In this document: in pieces, positions 16,996 through 25,682 of the stretch | Layout of the letters: the number at the start of each line of letters is the position of its first letter | How positions within the stretch are numbered: the first letter of the stretch is position 1 | Virus record (IMG/VR): IMGVR_UViG_3300025039_000014 | Location: 40,760-104,759 of that record | Source: a virus | Reading direction: 5' to 3' (one strand) | Length of the DNA: 64,000 bases | Notes under the pieces: generated by a model | Database searches by the model: none | Told to the model about the DNA's origin: nothing | What the model saw: the letters and a program-made list of their open reading frames with translations, nothing else | Program-made: the position numbers and the translations under genes

Positions 16996-17471
16996 GTGAT
17001 GCTTCGACAACAGACGGACCCGCTACCGATACCTCTACGGTCGACCATGCGAAGACCATTCAGATCGTCGAGAAGCGCTGCAAGAAGCACGGTGTGGCGA
17101 TCGTCACGATCCAGCCGTTCAGTGCGCGCCTGTTCGTGTTCAGAGGTCTCGATACCTACAGCGACAAGCTCAAGGCGATCTTCGGCGTCGAGACGCAGAT
17201 GGGCTGCATCCTGCAAGACCTGAACGTCGGTGGTTTCTTCGGCTCCGAGTTGGACGTCAACGGCTGCCCGATTCTGGTGCTGGCGATCGATGGCACGACG
17301 AAATACCCGGAAGAAGCCATCTGGCACGAAGCGCTGCACGCGACCTTCGTCATCCTGGACCTCTACGGGGTCGAGTTCGACGTCGATAACCACGAAATCT
17401 ACACCTACACCCAGGGCTACATCGTCAGTCAGATTCGCCAGCAACTCTACGGGCGAGAGTCGTTTCGATGA
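16992..17471 (+). CDS. Small HExxH zincin-like protein, 159 aa
   Basis: The sequence contains AIWHEALHATFVILDLYGVE: H112-E113-A-L-H116 is a canonical HExxH zinc site, and D/E residues follow within 25 positions (FDVDNHEIY), a possible third ligand. This points to a metal-dependent peptidase or a zincin-fold accessory. There is no signal peptide, so it would act in the cytoplasm. ATGA overlaps bind it on both sides to the ABC ATPase and the acyltransferase-like gene. No family name is recognised. A zincin in this gene set is the most unusual part of the operon. Confidence 0.72.
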   Translation: MSDASTTDGPATDTSTVDHAKTIQIVEKRCKKHGVAIVTIQPFSARLFVFRGLDTYSDKLKAIFGVETQMGCILQDLNVGGFFGSELDVNGCPILVLAIDGTTKYPEEAIWHEALHATFVILDLYGVEFDVDNHEIYTYTQGYIVSQIRQQLYGRESFR

Positions 17472-18373
17472 TCCCGAATGACGTCGCGATCCGCCGGCCG
17501 GCCGCCTCTGAGTGGTCGGAGGGCTTCTCGTTGCTGTCGCGAATGGTCCTCGAGCGCGGCACCCGCGAAGACTGGCTGGCGCTGCACGATCTTCACTACA
17601 AGACCGAGACTGACTCCTTCGGCCAGACCTACTACCGCTGCACGCTCGACGGCACGCTGATCGGCGTGGTCGTCACGGCCTACCCGAAGCTGTTGCTGGA
17701 ACCGCGTCATCGCATGTTCCCGAAGATCAAGCCGACCGGCGGCTCCAAGCTCACCAATACGGCGCGGGCGAAGTTCGTGAATGACCTGTTCGCGATCGTC
17801 AACCGCTCGGTCGTTGACACGCTCTACCGCGGTGTCGGCGTCTCCTATCGGATGCTCAACCTGGCCGCCCGGATGCATCCACGCCAGGTGGTGGAGATCC
17901 AATCGGCCATGTCGAAATTCTCGCCCTTCGCCATGAAGGCAGGGTTCCTCTTCGCCAAGCCGATCCCGAACAAGAACTACGCCAAAGGCGTAGCGATGGT
18001 CACTCGTTTCTTCGATAGCCATCCGATGGACACCGTCGGCCTGCTCGAAGAGATCGACGCCATGCCGGACTCGCTCAAGCTCAAGACCCTGCGTGAGCTC
18101 ACGGCGTTCTATTACAAGTGCTCGGCGCTTGAGAAGACCGGTCGCAACCTGGGTCGCGGCCTGGCTGACCTGGATTACGAGCCTGCCGAGCTGATCGCCA
18201 AGATTCAGGGACTGATCTTCGCCTCCCCGCTCTATGGCGCCTATCGCAATCCTGACTTTGGCCGTGCGCTGCCCGACCGGCTACCGCTGGCCGCGTTCGA
18301 TCTCCAAAGTCCCAACGAACCGCTGAACCTCGCTGCCCTGGAAACCCTGATTGGAAGCGTCCCCGATGAGTGA
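17468..18373 (+). CDS. GNAT/Mom-like acyltransferase, 301 aa
   Basis: Residues ~5-165 fit a GNAT fold: a substrate-facing strand DGTLIGVVVTAYPKLLLEPR, the acyl-CoA-binding turn YRGVGVSYRML (R121-G-V-G), and the late strand-helix VVEIQSAMSKFSPFAMKAGF typical of GNATs linked to ABC ATPases. Phage Mu Mom, which modifies adenine, belongs to the same fold. The C-terminal ~135 residues are helical and unique. Coupling to ParB-like and ABC genes makes DNA modification a reasonable hypothesis; protein acylation is the alternative. Starts and ends overlap its neighbours by 4 and 8 bp. Confidence 0.72.
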   Translation: MIPNDVAIRRPAASEWSEGFSLLSRMVLERGTREDWLALHDLHYKTETDSFGQTYYRCTLDGTLIGVVVTAYPKLLLEPRHRMFPKIKPTGGSKLTNTARAKFVNDLFAIVNRSVVDTLYRGVGVSYRMLNLAARMHPRQVVEIQSAMSKFSPFAMKAGFLFAKPIPNKNYAKGVAMVTRFFDSHPMDTVGLLEEIDAMPDSLKLKTLRELTAFYYKCSALEKTGRNLGRGLADLDYEPAELIAKIQGLIFASPLYGAYRNPDFGRALPDRLPLAAFDLQSPNEPLNLAALETLIGSVPDE

Positions 18374-18659
18374 ATACCGCATGACCCAGAAGCAGCTCCA
18401 GATCATCACCGCGATCCACGAGCACCAGAAGAACCACAAGCAGGACATCGACCTGGATCAGCTGCTGGGCTCTCTGCCCTACGAGACGACCAAGGAATCG
18501 ATGCAGTTCAGCCTGCGAGCCCTGATCAAGAAGGGTCTGCTGGCGAAGGTAGGCGACGCCGTGATTCGTCGTGGACGGGCTCGTCGGACCTATCGGCTGA
18601 CGCTGATGGCCAAGGAAATGTTCCGGCTGGGGTCAGAAAAATCACACACACCAGCTTAA
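18366..18659 (+). CDS. Winged-helix DNA-binding protein, 97 aa
   Basis: The order is helix (MTQKQLQIITAIHEH), helix (DLDQLLGSLPYET), recognition-like helix (TKESMQFSLRALIKKGLLAK), and a wing (VGDAVIRRGRARRTYRLT). This is a MarR/PadR-like winged helix. It is the last gene of the six-gene operon, overlapping the acyltransferase-like gene by 8 bp. It may autoregulate the operon or act as a DNA-targeting subunit. It is followed by a 1-kb region with no gene. Confidence 0.72.
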   Translation: MSEYRMTQKQLQIITAIHEHQKNHKQDIDLDQLLGSLPYETTKESMQFSLRALIKKGLLAKVGDAVIRRGRARRTYRLTLMAKEMFRLGSEKSHTPA

Positions 18660-19700
18660 AGTATTGATACAATCGGCAGAAGCTGTGCCAAGCAAATATC
18701 ACTGATACCACCGATAAAACTCATACCACCGAACGCCCACTCGACACCGATATCACCGACTCCCCGCGACTCACACCTGCCGACATGACCGCTATCACCT
18801 GGCTTCACCTCCGCTAAGACCGACTGCACGCGATACCCAGGTTCAAGACCGAGACCACCGAGACAACCGATCGCTGACAGACCGCGCTGAAAGCGCAACG
18901 ACGACGCACTGAACGAACCGACAGTCACCCGGCGCCACGATCACCGATATCACCGCCCTATTCCGACGGCCAAGAGATCCGACCATCCCCAGAATGGTCC
19001 CAGGTGGGAAGCGAGTCCGGTATGTGTCCGCATCATGTTCTGGAAATTCAGGTCGGTCCCGTCCGACAAGGTCAATATCTATCGGCCTCATTGGCACAAA
19101 CTCTCCAGACATAGAGCGCAGTTGGCGCGAAAAATCGTCGTCTGGGAGACGGGGAAGTTGCGCCTTCTCCCTTTGTGCGTTTCTGGCGAAAAATTCTGAG
19201 AGCACAGGATAACGCGAAATAATGCTTTCTAATCAATGCTTTACAGAGAAAACGCAACCCCGCTCATCCGAGGATATTGGGATCAAAAACACCCCTTCAT
19301 CCGAGGCATCCAAATTCTCTCTAAAGTATTGTTTTGAAACGAGAAAAGAGTTTTTAGCTCCGATGCCTCAGTCCCTCTATAAATACACTCTCAAAACAAG
19401 AACCCCTAAAAACAGAATATTCAGTTTACGCAAAGTTAACGCGTAAACGTAAACGAAAAACCATCTGATATACGCGTAAAAATTCGGCCAGCGCGGGCCG
19501 CCGACCCTGACGACGGGAAACCTCGGAACGGATCGGAACCTGGCGGCGACCACCCGCCCAATGACTCTCTGAAAATCTGATCTTCGTGCCCCTGCTCAAA
19601 TTTGCGTTCTAAGCGACGATATCGCTCCGATCCACCCCGACATACAGGGTAGCTTCGGAAAATCGCTGAGAACGCATCCCTGATCGATTGGGAGCGATTT
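18660..19700. other. Non-coding region before the terminase genes
   Basis: No credible gene is seen. 18660-18960 is built from ACCGA-type microrepeats, with CACCGATATCACCG at 18745-18758 and 18942-18955 and ATACCACCGA at about 18703 and 18723. About 19200-19480 is AT-rich, with a direct repeat CATCCGAGG and GTTAACGCGTAAAC (19435-19448), the reverse complement of 8757-8770. Being adjacent to terS, this is a candidate packaging (cos/pac) or promoter region; no direct proof is visible. Confidence 0.45.
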
Positions 19701-20345
19701 ATGAGCGACACGAAGACTGCACGAAAGCGAATGTCTCCGAGCCAGTGGGCAGAAGCGCGTGCGATGTGGGCGTCGGGCGAGTTCACGCTGGAACAGATCG
19801 CCGAGAAATACGGCGTCGCCCGCGAAACCCTGTCGCGCCGGTTCGCCAAGGACGGGGTCAAGAAGGGTCAGAGCCAGATCGATCGCAAGGTCGAGCAGGA
19901 GCTGATCGAGAAAGCCGTCCAGGCTGCCGACAAGTGGGCGGAGCGCGGCGAACAAGCCCGCGAATCGTTCTTCAAGATGAACAAGATGGTCGTCGCGCTG
20001 ACCGGCAAGGTCTTGCAAGACGCGATCGCCGGGGGCAAGGGGCTCTACACCGCCCAGGCCGACCTCAAGGCACTCCAGATGACATCGATCATTCTGGAGA
20101 AGACTCGGGCGAATCAGTGGGCCGTCGTGGGTCTCGACAAGGAAACCGACAACGACGACGAAATCCCCCAGCTGCTGGTGCGCACGCTGACCCCGGATCA
20201 GGTCGTCGAACTCCAGCGCATGCAGCATCAGGTAACGCCGGAAGACGAGATCGAGGTCGGCGACGCCGAACCCTACCTCGAAGACATCGATGTTCTCGAT
20301 GACGAAGACGACGATGCGGTTATCGTCGAAGAGGCCGACGACTAA
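19701..20345 (+). CDS. Terminase small subunit
   Basis: A 214-residue DNA-recognition subunit of the packaging motor. The N-terminus has a helix-turn-helix (SGEFTLEQIAEKYGVARETL, then SRRFAKDG), the centre is a helical oligomerisation region, and the C-terminus is very acidic (LDDEDDDAVIVEEADD). It follows GGGAGCGATTT and is immediately followed by the large subunit (the stop TAA is adjacent to, and overlaps by one base, the next ATG). The size and gene order are standard for siphoviruses. Confidence 0.88.
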   Translation: MSDTKTARKRMSPSQWAEARAMWASGEFTLEQIAEKYGVARETLSRRFAKDGVKKGQSQIDRKVEQELIEKAVQAADKWAERGEQARESFFKMNKMVVALTGKVLQDAIAGGKGLYTAQADLKALQMTSIILEKTRANQWAVVGLDKETDNDDEIPQLLVRTLTPDQVVELQRMQHQVTPEDEIEVGDAEPYLEDIDVLDDEDDDAVIVEEADD

Positions 20346-21580
20346 TGGCCGCCGTCATCGATCTCAGCCTTCACGACAAGCAGATGGAAGTCTTCTCCGA
20401 CCCGGCGCGATTCAAGGTCGTCGTGGCCGGCCGGCGCTGGGGCAAGTCTCGTCTGTCGCTGACCTCGATGCTGCGCGCCGCCCGGATGCCCCGCTCTCGG
20501 GTCTGGTATATCGCGCCGACCTTCCGCATGGCCAAGCAGATCATGTGGGACGAGCTGCTGGAGATGATCCCCAAGCAGTGGGTCAGGAAGACCAACCACT
20601 CGACCCTTACGGTGGTGCTCAAGAACAAGACCGAAATCTCGCTCAAGGGTGCCGACCGCCCCGATACCCTGCGCGGTGTCGCGCTGAACTACGTGGTCCT
20701 CGACGAATTTCAGGACATGAAGGCCGACGTCTGGGTCAAGGTGCTTCGCCCGACGCTGTCGTCAACCGGCGGACACGCACTGATCATCGGCACCCCGAAG
20801 GCGTTCAACTACCTCTACGAGCTGTGGAAGCTCGGTCAGGATGGCCGCTCGAAGCAGTGGAAGTCCTGGCAGTTCGAAACCGCCTCATCGCCCTTCATCC
20901 CGGCATCCGAAATCGAAGCAGCCCGCGAGGACATGGACCCCAAGTCGTTCGCACAGGAATACCTGGCGAGCTTCGCCACCATGTCGGGCCGAGTCTACTA
21001 CCCGTTCGATCGCATGGAGCATGTCGGCACCTATGCGTTCAACCCCGCCCTGCCGATCTGGGTGGGCCAGGATTTCAACATCGACCCGATGTCCTCGGTG
21101 GTCATGCAGCCGCAGAGCAACGGCGATATCTGGATCGTCGACGAGATGATTTTGCCATCCTCGAATACGGCCGAAGTGTGTGACGAGCTGGAGCGCAAGT
21201 TCTGGCGCTGGCAGTCCAATTTGACGGTTTACCCCGATCCAGCCGGAGGCCAGCGCCAACACGCCCGCGGCGAAACCGATATGGACATCTTTCGGGAACG
21301 CGGCTTCAAGCGGCTCAAATACAAGCGCCGGCACCCGGCGATCGCCGACCGCGTCAACGCGGTCAACTCGATGCTGATGAGTGCATCCGGCCAGGTTCGC
21401 CTGCGCGTGGACGCGAGCTGCCGTCAAACGATCTCGGCCTTCGAACAGACGCTTTACAAGCCAGGCAGTCGGGACATCGACAAGGCCGCCGGTGTGGAGC
21501 ACCCGGCCGATGCGCTGGGCTACTGCATCGACCTCGAACGTCCGGTGCGGAAATTCAAGCCGATGGGCGCTTCTTTCTGA
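20345..21580 (+). CDS. Terminase large subunit
   Basis: A 411-residue packaging ATPase/nuclease. Walker A GRRWGKS (residues ~30-36), Walker B YVVLDEF (~119-125), and coupling motif IIGTPKAFN. The RNase H-like nuclease domain carries acidic residues at VGQDFNI, DPAGG and the C-terminal HPADALGY. It is shorter than many TerL (450-550 aa) but has both domains. It is the last gene before palindrome 6. The only gene pair in front is terS-terL, so the packaging transcript probably starts in the 18.7-19.7 kb region. Confidence 0.95.
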   Translation: MAAVIDLSLHDKQMEVFSDPARFKVVVAGRRWGKSRLSLTSMLRAARMPRSRVWYIAPTFRMAKQIMWDELLEMIPKQWVRKTNHSTLTVVLKNKTEISLKGADRPDTLRGVALNYVVLDEFQDMKADVWVKVLRPTLSSTGGHALIIGTPKAFNYLYELWKLGQDGRSKQWKSWQFETASSPFIPASEIEAAREDMDPKSFAQEYLASFATMSGRVYYPFDRMEHVGTYAFNPALPIWVGQDFNIDPMSSVVMQPQSNGDIWIVDEMILPSSNTAEVCDELERKFWRWQSNLTVYPDPAGGQRQHARGETDMDIFRERGFKRLKYKRRHPAIADRVNAVNSMLMSASGQVRLRVDASCRQTISAFEQTLYKPGSRDIDKAAGVEHPADALGYCIDLERPVRKFKPMGASF

Positions 21581-21588
21581 CCTATGGA

Positions 21589-21608
21589 GTAAGTAAGTAT
21601 TTACTTAC
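21589..21608. promoter_or_regulatory. Palindromic operator-like site 6
   Basis: GTAAGTAAGTATTTACTTAC, between the terminase large subunit stop and the portal start. Confidence 0.85.
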
Positions 21609-21655
21609 TCTCTAATTTATGGTTACATTCCACACTAGGCAAAAGAGTGAACCGC

Positions 21656-23179
21656 ATGGATCTCAAGAAACTCGTCAAGCGTCGCCATCCCGAGTTCGCG
21701 GGAAAGCTGACTCACTGGCAGTTCCTCCATGCCACTTATCAGGGTGGACGGGATTGGTTTGACCAACACATCTTCCGCTATCTGAAAGAAGGCGATTGCG
21801 AGTTCAAGGATCGCAAGTCACGCGCCTACCGTTTCAACCACACCCGAGAAATCGTCAACCTGGTCAACAAATACGTCTTTCGCGGTGACATCACCCGCAA
21901 GAAGGACGCTGACAAGGCGATTCTCGACTTCTGGAAACGAACCACTCGCGACGGCATCTGCATCGACGAATTCATGCGTCAGGCAGATATCGAATCCTCG
22001 ATCTACGGTCGCGTCTGGATCGTCGTCGACTCCACCCACAAAGGCGAAGCGGTATCCAAGGCCGACGAGCGTTTGAACGGCTCGAAGACCTACGCCTACG
22101 TGGTGCCACCGACCCACATGCTCGATATGGGCACTGACGATGACGGCCAACTGCTGTGGATGTTGTTCTACGAACCGACCCGAGACGACGATGACCCGTT
22201 TACGTCCTCCGGTGCGATCGAGGACCGCTGGCGTCTCTGGACCCGAACGAGCTGGTCTCTGTATGCCCTGAGTGAAGAGAAAGGGCCGGACGGCGAGCCC
22301 CTGGTCATCGAGATGGATAAGGGCGACAACCACCTGGGCGAAGTGCCGGTGGTGCCGCTCGACGCGATGGTCTGTCATGAGTCGCGCTACTCGTCACCGG
22401 CGCTGATCAATGACATCGCCTACCTGGATCGAGCGGTCGCCAACTACCTCTCGAACCTCGACGCGATCATCCAGGACCAGACGTTTTCGCAGCTGGCGAT
22501 TCCGGCGCAGAACATGATGCCGGGCGACAAGGAATACAACCAGATGGTCGCGATGGGCACCAACCGGGTGTTCGTCTTCGACGGTGGCGAAGGTGGTTCA
22601 GGCCCCTTCTTCCTCTCGCCTGACGTCAAGCAGGCGCATCTGATCCTCGAAGTGGTCAGCAAGATCATCAACGAAATCTACCACTCGGTAGGTGTCGCCG
22701 GTGAGCGGACCAAAGAGGACAACTCGAAGGGTATCGACAACAGCTCTGGCGTCGCCAAAGCCTACGACTTCGAGCGGGTCAACAGCCTGCTTGCATCGAA
22801 GTCGAGCGCCCTGCAACGCGCGGAGAACCGAATTTCCCGACTGGCGGCGATGTATGCCGGAGTCGAGATGGACGCGGATGACCGCGTCGTGGATTACCCG
22901 AAGTCGTATGACGTTCGGGGTCTGACGGATGAATTCGCTGTGGCCGAGCAACTGAGCCTCATCGACGCGCCGGAAACCGTCAGACGCGAGCAGATGCGCT
23001 CGCTGGTCGACAAGCTCTTCCCGAACCTCACGGACGATGTGCGTGCGGCGATCGAGAAGGAACTGGAGAAGTTCCCCGCGTCACCCGAAGCCTTGCCTGG
23101 CATGCCGCCACTTCCGCAGCAGCCGGCACAGCAAGAGGATGACGCCCCTACCCAGCAGGACCAGTGGACCGCCGAGTGA
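21656..23179 (+). CDS. Portal protein
   Basis: A 507-residue portal, the dodecameric DNA-entry ring. The evidence is the position after terL, the size, and the portal-like sequence: RFNHTREIVNLVNKYVFRGD, the wing/clip-like YVVPPTHMLDMGTDDDGQLL, a long helix near residues 330-400 (SSGVAKAYDFERVNSLLASK), and a Pro/Gln-rich C-terminal tail. I chose ATG 21656 (after AAAAGAGTGA) rather than GTG 21647. It lies behind palindrome 6. Confidence 0.88.
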   Translation: MDLKKLVKRRHPEFAGKLTHWQFLHATYQGGRDWFDQHIFRYLKEGDCEFKDRKSRAYRFNHTREIVNLVNKYVFRGDITRKKDADKAILDFWKRTTRDGICIDEFMRQADIESSIYGRVWIVVDSTHKGEAVSKADERLNGSKTYAYVVPPTHMLDMGTDDDGQLLWMLFYEPTRDDDDPFTSSGAIEDRWRLWTRTSWSLYALSEEKGPDGEPLVIEMDKGDNHLGEVPVVPLDAMVCHESRYSSPALINDIAYLDRAVANYLSNLDAIIQDQTFSQLAIPAQNMMPGDKEYNQMVAMGTNRVFVFDGGEGGSGPFFLSPDVKQAHLILEVVSKIINEIYHSVGVAGERTKEDNSKGIDNSSGVAKAYDFERVNSLLASKSSALQRAENRISRLAAMYAGVEMDADDRVVDYPKSYDVRGLTDEFAVAEQLSLIDAPETVRREQMRSLVDKLFPNLTDDVRAAIEKELEKFPASPEALPGMPPLPQQPAQQEDDAPTQQDQWTAE

Positions 23180-23230
23180 CCGGCGCCCACACCACCCGAT
23201 AGGCCAAGAGACCGGCCATAGGAGCTTGAG

Positions 23231-24142
23231 ATGAAGAAGTCGAAGTCGAAGTCGCGATTCTGGTTTGCGCGCTTCAACCAACTGAGCGTTCCCCTGATGG
23301 CCGAAGCCGATGACGGCAGTAACGGCGGTGACGGTGGCGGCGCAGCCGGTGGTAGCGGTGAAAGCAAGCCGAACGAAAAGCCCGATGGCGAAGGCGCTGG
23401 TGATACCGGTGGCGACGACAAAGGCGCTGGAGACGGTGACAAAGGCGGTGACGACAAGGGTGGCGAAGGTAAGCCCTCCGAGTCCGAGGCGAAGCTGCTC
23501 AAAGAGGTCATGACGCGCAAACAGGCGCAGAAAGACTTGGAGAACAAGCTGAAAGCCTTCGGGGAAGTGACCCCGGAACAGGTCAAGGCGCTGCTGGATG
23601 CCGAAGCAACCCGCAAGGCTGCCGAAGCGGATGCGCAGAAGTCCGACCTGGAGAAGCGTGGCGAGTTCGATCGGCTCAAGCAGGTAATGCTCGATGAGCA
23701 CGAGAAGACGGTCGGCACGAAAGATACGCGGATTGGCGAGCTGGAAACGACCAATCAGTCCCTGATCAAGCAGATCGAGGACATGACGGTCGGTGCGAGC
23801 TTCGCGAGTTCGAAGTTTATCGGCGAAGAGATGCTGCTGACCCCGAGCAAGGCTCGTGTGGTTTACGGCACTCACTTCGACGTGAAGGACGGCAAGGTTG
23901 TCGGTTACGACAAACCTGCCGGCGCCCCGGAGCGGACCACGCTGGTGAATGGTCGCGGCGAGCCGCTGAGCTTCGAGGACGCCATGAAGAAACTGGTCGA
24001 GATAGACCCGGAACGCGACAGTCTGCTTCGCAGCAAGTCAAAGCCCGGCTCTGGATCGAATCAGCCCGCGGGCGGGCCAAAGGATGAGAAGGTGTCGAAA
24101 GGCATCGGTCGAATTTCCGCTGGTCTTGCCTCTGAACTGTAG
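23231..24142 (+). CDS. Scaffold protein
   Basis: A 303-residue assembly scaffold. Residues ~30-90 are a Gly/Asp/Lys low-complexity linker. Residues ~90-190 are a charged coiled coil (KLLKEVMTRKQAQKDLENKL). The C-terminal part is basic and Gly/Ser-rich, the region that usually contacts the capsid shell. Position between portal and major capsid supports the call. No protease domain is seen, and no separate prohead protease is encoded. The start ATG follows GGAGCTTGAG. Confidence 0.8.
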   Translation: MKKSKSKSRFWFARFNQLSVPLMAEADDGSNGGDGGGAAGGSGESKPNEKPDGEGAGDTGGDDKGAGDGDKGGDDKGGEGKPSESEAKLLKEVMTRKQAQKDLENKLKAFGEVTPEQVKALLDAEATRKAAEADAQKSDLEKRGEFDRLKQVMLDEHEKTVGTKDTRIGELETTNQSLIKQIEDMTVGASFASSKFIGEEMLLTPSKARVVYGTHFDVKDGKVVGYDKPAGAPERTTLVNGRGEPLSFEDAMKKLVEIDPERDSLLRSKSKPGSGSNQPAGGPKDEKVSKGIGRISAGLASEL

Positions 24143-24165
24143 GGTTTTTCAGAGAGGTCATTGCC

Positions 24166-25056
24166 ATGCCTTTGCTAGTTGAAGAGGCCGCCAAACTGTC
24201 CGAAGCGGACGTCAAACGCGGCATCATCGAAGAGATTATCGACAAGGAAGACCTGCTCGCCGTTCTGCCGTTCGTGCAGACCGCCGGCAAGTCTTACGAC
24301 TACAACCGCGAGAAGACGCTGAGCGAAGCCGAGTTCCTCGATCCGTATGACGCAGTGCCGGAAGGCGGCGCCACGTTCGAAGAAGTCACGACCAAGCTGC
24401 GCATCCTCGCTGGCGACGTCGACATCGACAACTTCCTCGCCGAAACCCAGTCCGATCTGAACGACCAGGTGGCCATTCAGGTTCAGGCAAAGGCCAAGGC
24501 AATCACCCGCAAGTTCCGTCGTCATCTGGTCCAGGGCGACAGCGTTACCGAAGCCAAAGGCTTCGACGGCGTGTTCAAGCTGGTGAACGCCGATCAGCGT
24601 ATCGCCGGTGGCGAGAACGCCATGTCGTTCACGCTGCTCGACGAGCTGCTGGACGCTGTGCCGAACGGTGCCGACGTGCTGTTCATGCACTCCAGCCACA
24701 TTCGTGCCCTGCGTGCGCTTCTGCGTGCGACCGGCGGCCTGGAGCCGGCCCACGTCATGATGCAGAACTTCGGTCGCCCGATGCTGACGCACAACGGCGT
24801 GCCGATCCTGGTCAACGACTTCATGCCGGTGACTGATAACGCTGGCGTCAAGTCCGCGTCCATCATCGCCACCCGCCTGAACGAGTCTGACGGCCTGCAC
24901 GGTCTGTTCGGTGGCACGTCTGCCGGTGTCCGCTTCGAGAAAGTCGGCACCGTCCAGAACAAGGATGCGACTCGCTACCGCGTCAAGTGGTATGCCGGTC
25001 TCGCCCTCAAGTCCACTAAGTCGCTCGCGACTGCGGACGCTGTGAAGCTGAGCTGA
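24166..25056 (+). CDS. Major capsid protein (HK97 fold)
   Basis: A 296-residue shell protein. It resembles the short HK97-fold capsid family: an N-terminal arm (residues 1-40), an E-loop-like beta hairpin (SYDYNREKTLSEAEFLDPYD), a spine helix (QSDLNDQVAIQVQAKAKAIT), the P-domain with DVLFMHSSHIRALRALLRAT, and a C-terminal beta layer (ATRYRVKWYAGLALKSTKSL). It is followed by a T-run, palindrome 7 and an intrinsic terminator, a break often found after the most highly expressed head gene. Confidence 0.9.
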   Translation: MPLLVEEAAKLSEADVKRGIIEEIIDKEDLLAVLPFVQTAGKSYDYNREKTLSEAEFLDPYDAVPEGGATFEEVTTKLRILAGDVDIDNFLAETQSDLNDQVAIQVQAKAKAITRKFRRHLVQGDSVTEAKGFDGVFKLVNADQRIAGGENAMSFTLLDELLDAVPNGADVLFMHSSHIRALRALLRATGGLEPAHVMMQNFGRPMLTHNGVPILVNDFMPVTDNAGVKSASIIATRLNESDGLHGLFGGTSAGVRFEKVGTVQNKDATRYRVKWYAGLALKSTKSLATADAVKLS

Positions 25057-25075
25057 TTTTTTTCGGCGACAGCTG

Positions 25076-25095
25076 GTAAGTCATAACTTACTTAC
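25076..25095. promoter_or_regulatory. Palindromic operator-like site 7
   Basis: GTAAGTCATAACTTACTTAC, directly after the capsid gene and 4 bp before an intrinsic terminator. Confidence 0.8.
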
Positions 25096-25097
25096 CG

Positions 25098-25131
25098 AAG
25101 GGGCGGATGGGGAAACTCACCGCCCCTTTTT
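25098..25131 (+). terminator. Intrinsic terminator after the capsid gene
   Basis: AAGGGGCGG pairs with CCGCCCCTT around a 13-base loop, followed by a T-run. It separates the capsid gene from the next head gene. Confidence 0.88.
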
Positions 25132-25148
25132 ACCATCAGGAGACTGCC

Positions 25149-25679
25149 ATGAAAGTTCGTATCGTCGATAAAGTCCTCGCCGGCTACACCGGCATGCTCT
25201 ATCAGTTCGAATTCCTCGATGGCGTCAACCTCACCGACCTGACAGATGCTCAGGCGGCGATGATCGGCGCTGTCATGCGTGTCGAGAACGTGGAATCCGG
25301 CCAACAGGTCGGTGCAGGCGTCGACGCGATCAATGCTCGGAACGTGACCCTGTCCGACGCCCAGGCCAAGGAGCAGATCACCGCGGATCAGACCGCAGTG
25401 GATAACGCCTCAGTCATCAAATCCCCCAGTGAGATCGACGACGATGCGACCCATGACAGCGTTGTCGTGATCAACGAAGACACACTCGCGGCAACTACTC
25501 CGGTGGTGACGCTGAGCGAACCGACGGCTGCCGAAGTCTGGACGGCCGATTCTCTGGCCGCTGTCGCAGATGCCAAAGGGATTGCCGGTCTTCGCGCCAT
25601 CGCTGAGCCGAAAGGCATCAAGGGTCGCTCGATCAACGAGCTGATCCGCGAAATCCTCGCGGCCCAAGCGGAGAAGTAA
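25149..25679 (+). CDS. Head protein with HeH/LEM-like C-terminus, 176 aa
   Basis: I chose ATG 25149, preceded by CAGGAGACTGCC; an upstream GTG (25107) lies inside the terminator. The N-terminus (MKVRIVDKVLAGYTGMLYQF) is a small beta unit. The C-terminal ~40 residues (DAKGIAGLRAIAEPKGIKGR, then SINELIREILAA) match the short helix-extension-helix/LEM-like element that ends many phage head-completion proteins. The role is probably head decoration or completion. It is followed 3 bp later by the adaptor-like gene. Confidence 0.65.
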   Translation: MKVRIVDKVLAGYTGMLYQFEFLDGVNLTDLTDAQAAMIGAVMRVENVESGQQVGAGVDAINARNVTLSDAQAKEQITADQTAVDNASVIKSPSEIDDDATHDSVVVINEDTLAATTPVVTLSEPTAAEVWTADSLAAVADAKGIAGLRAIAEPKGIKGRSINELIREILAAQAEK

Positions 25680-25682
25680 GCC

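Noticed and set aside
19222-19446. 74-codon frame before the terminase small subunit
   Set aside because: AT-rich, no ribosome binding site, and no sign of a folded protein.
25107-25148. Upstream start for the 25149 head gene
   Set aside because: It would lie inside the intrinsic terminator; ATG 25149 has a good ribosome binding site.
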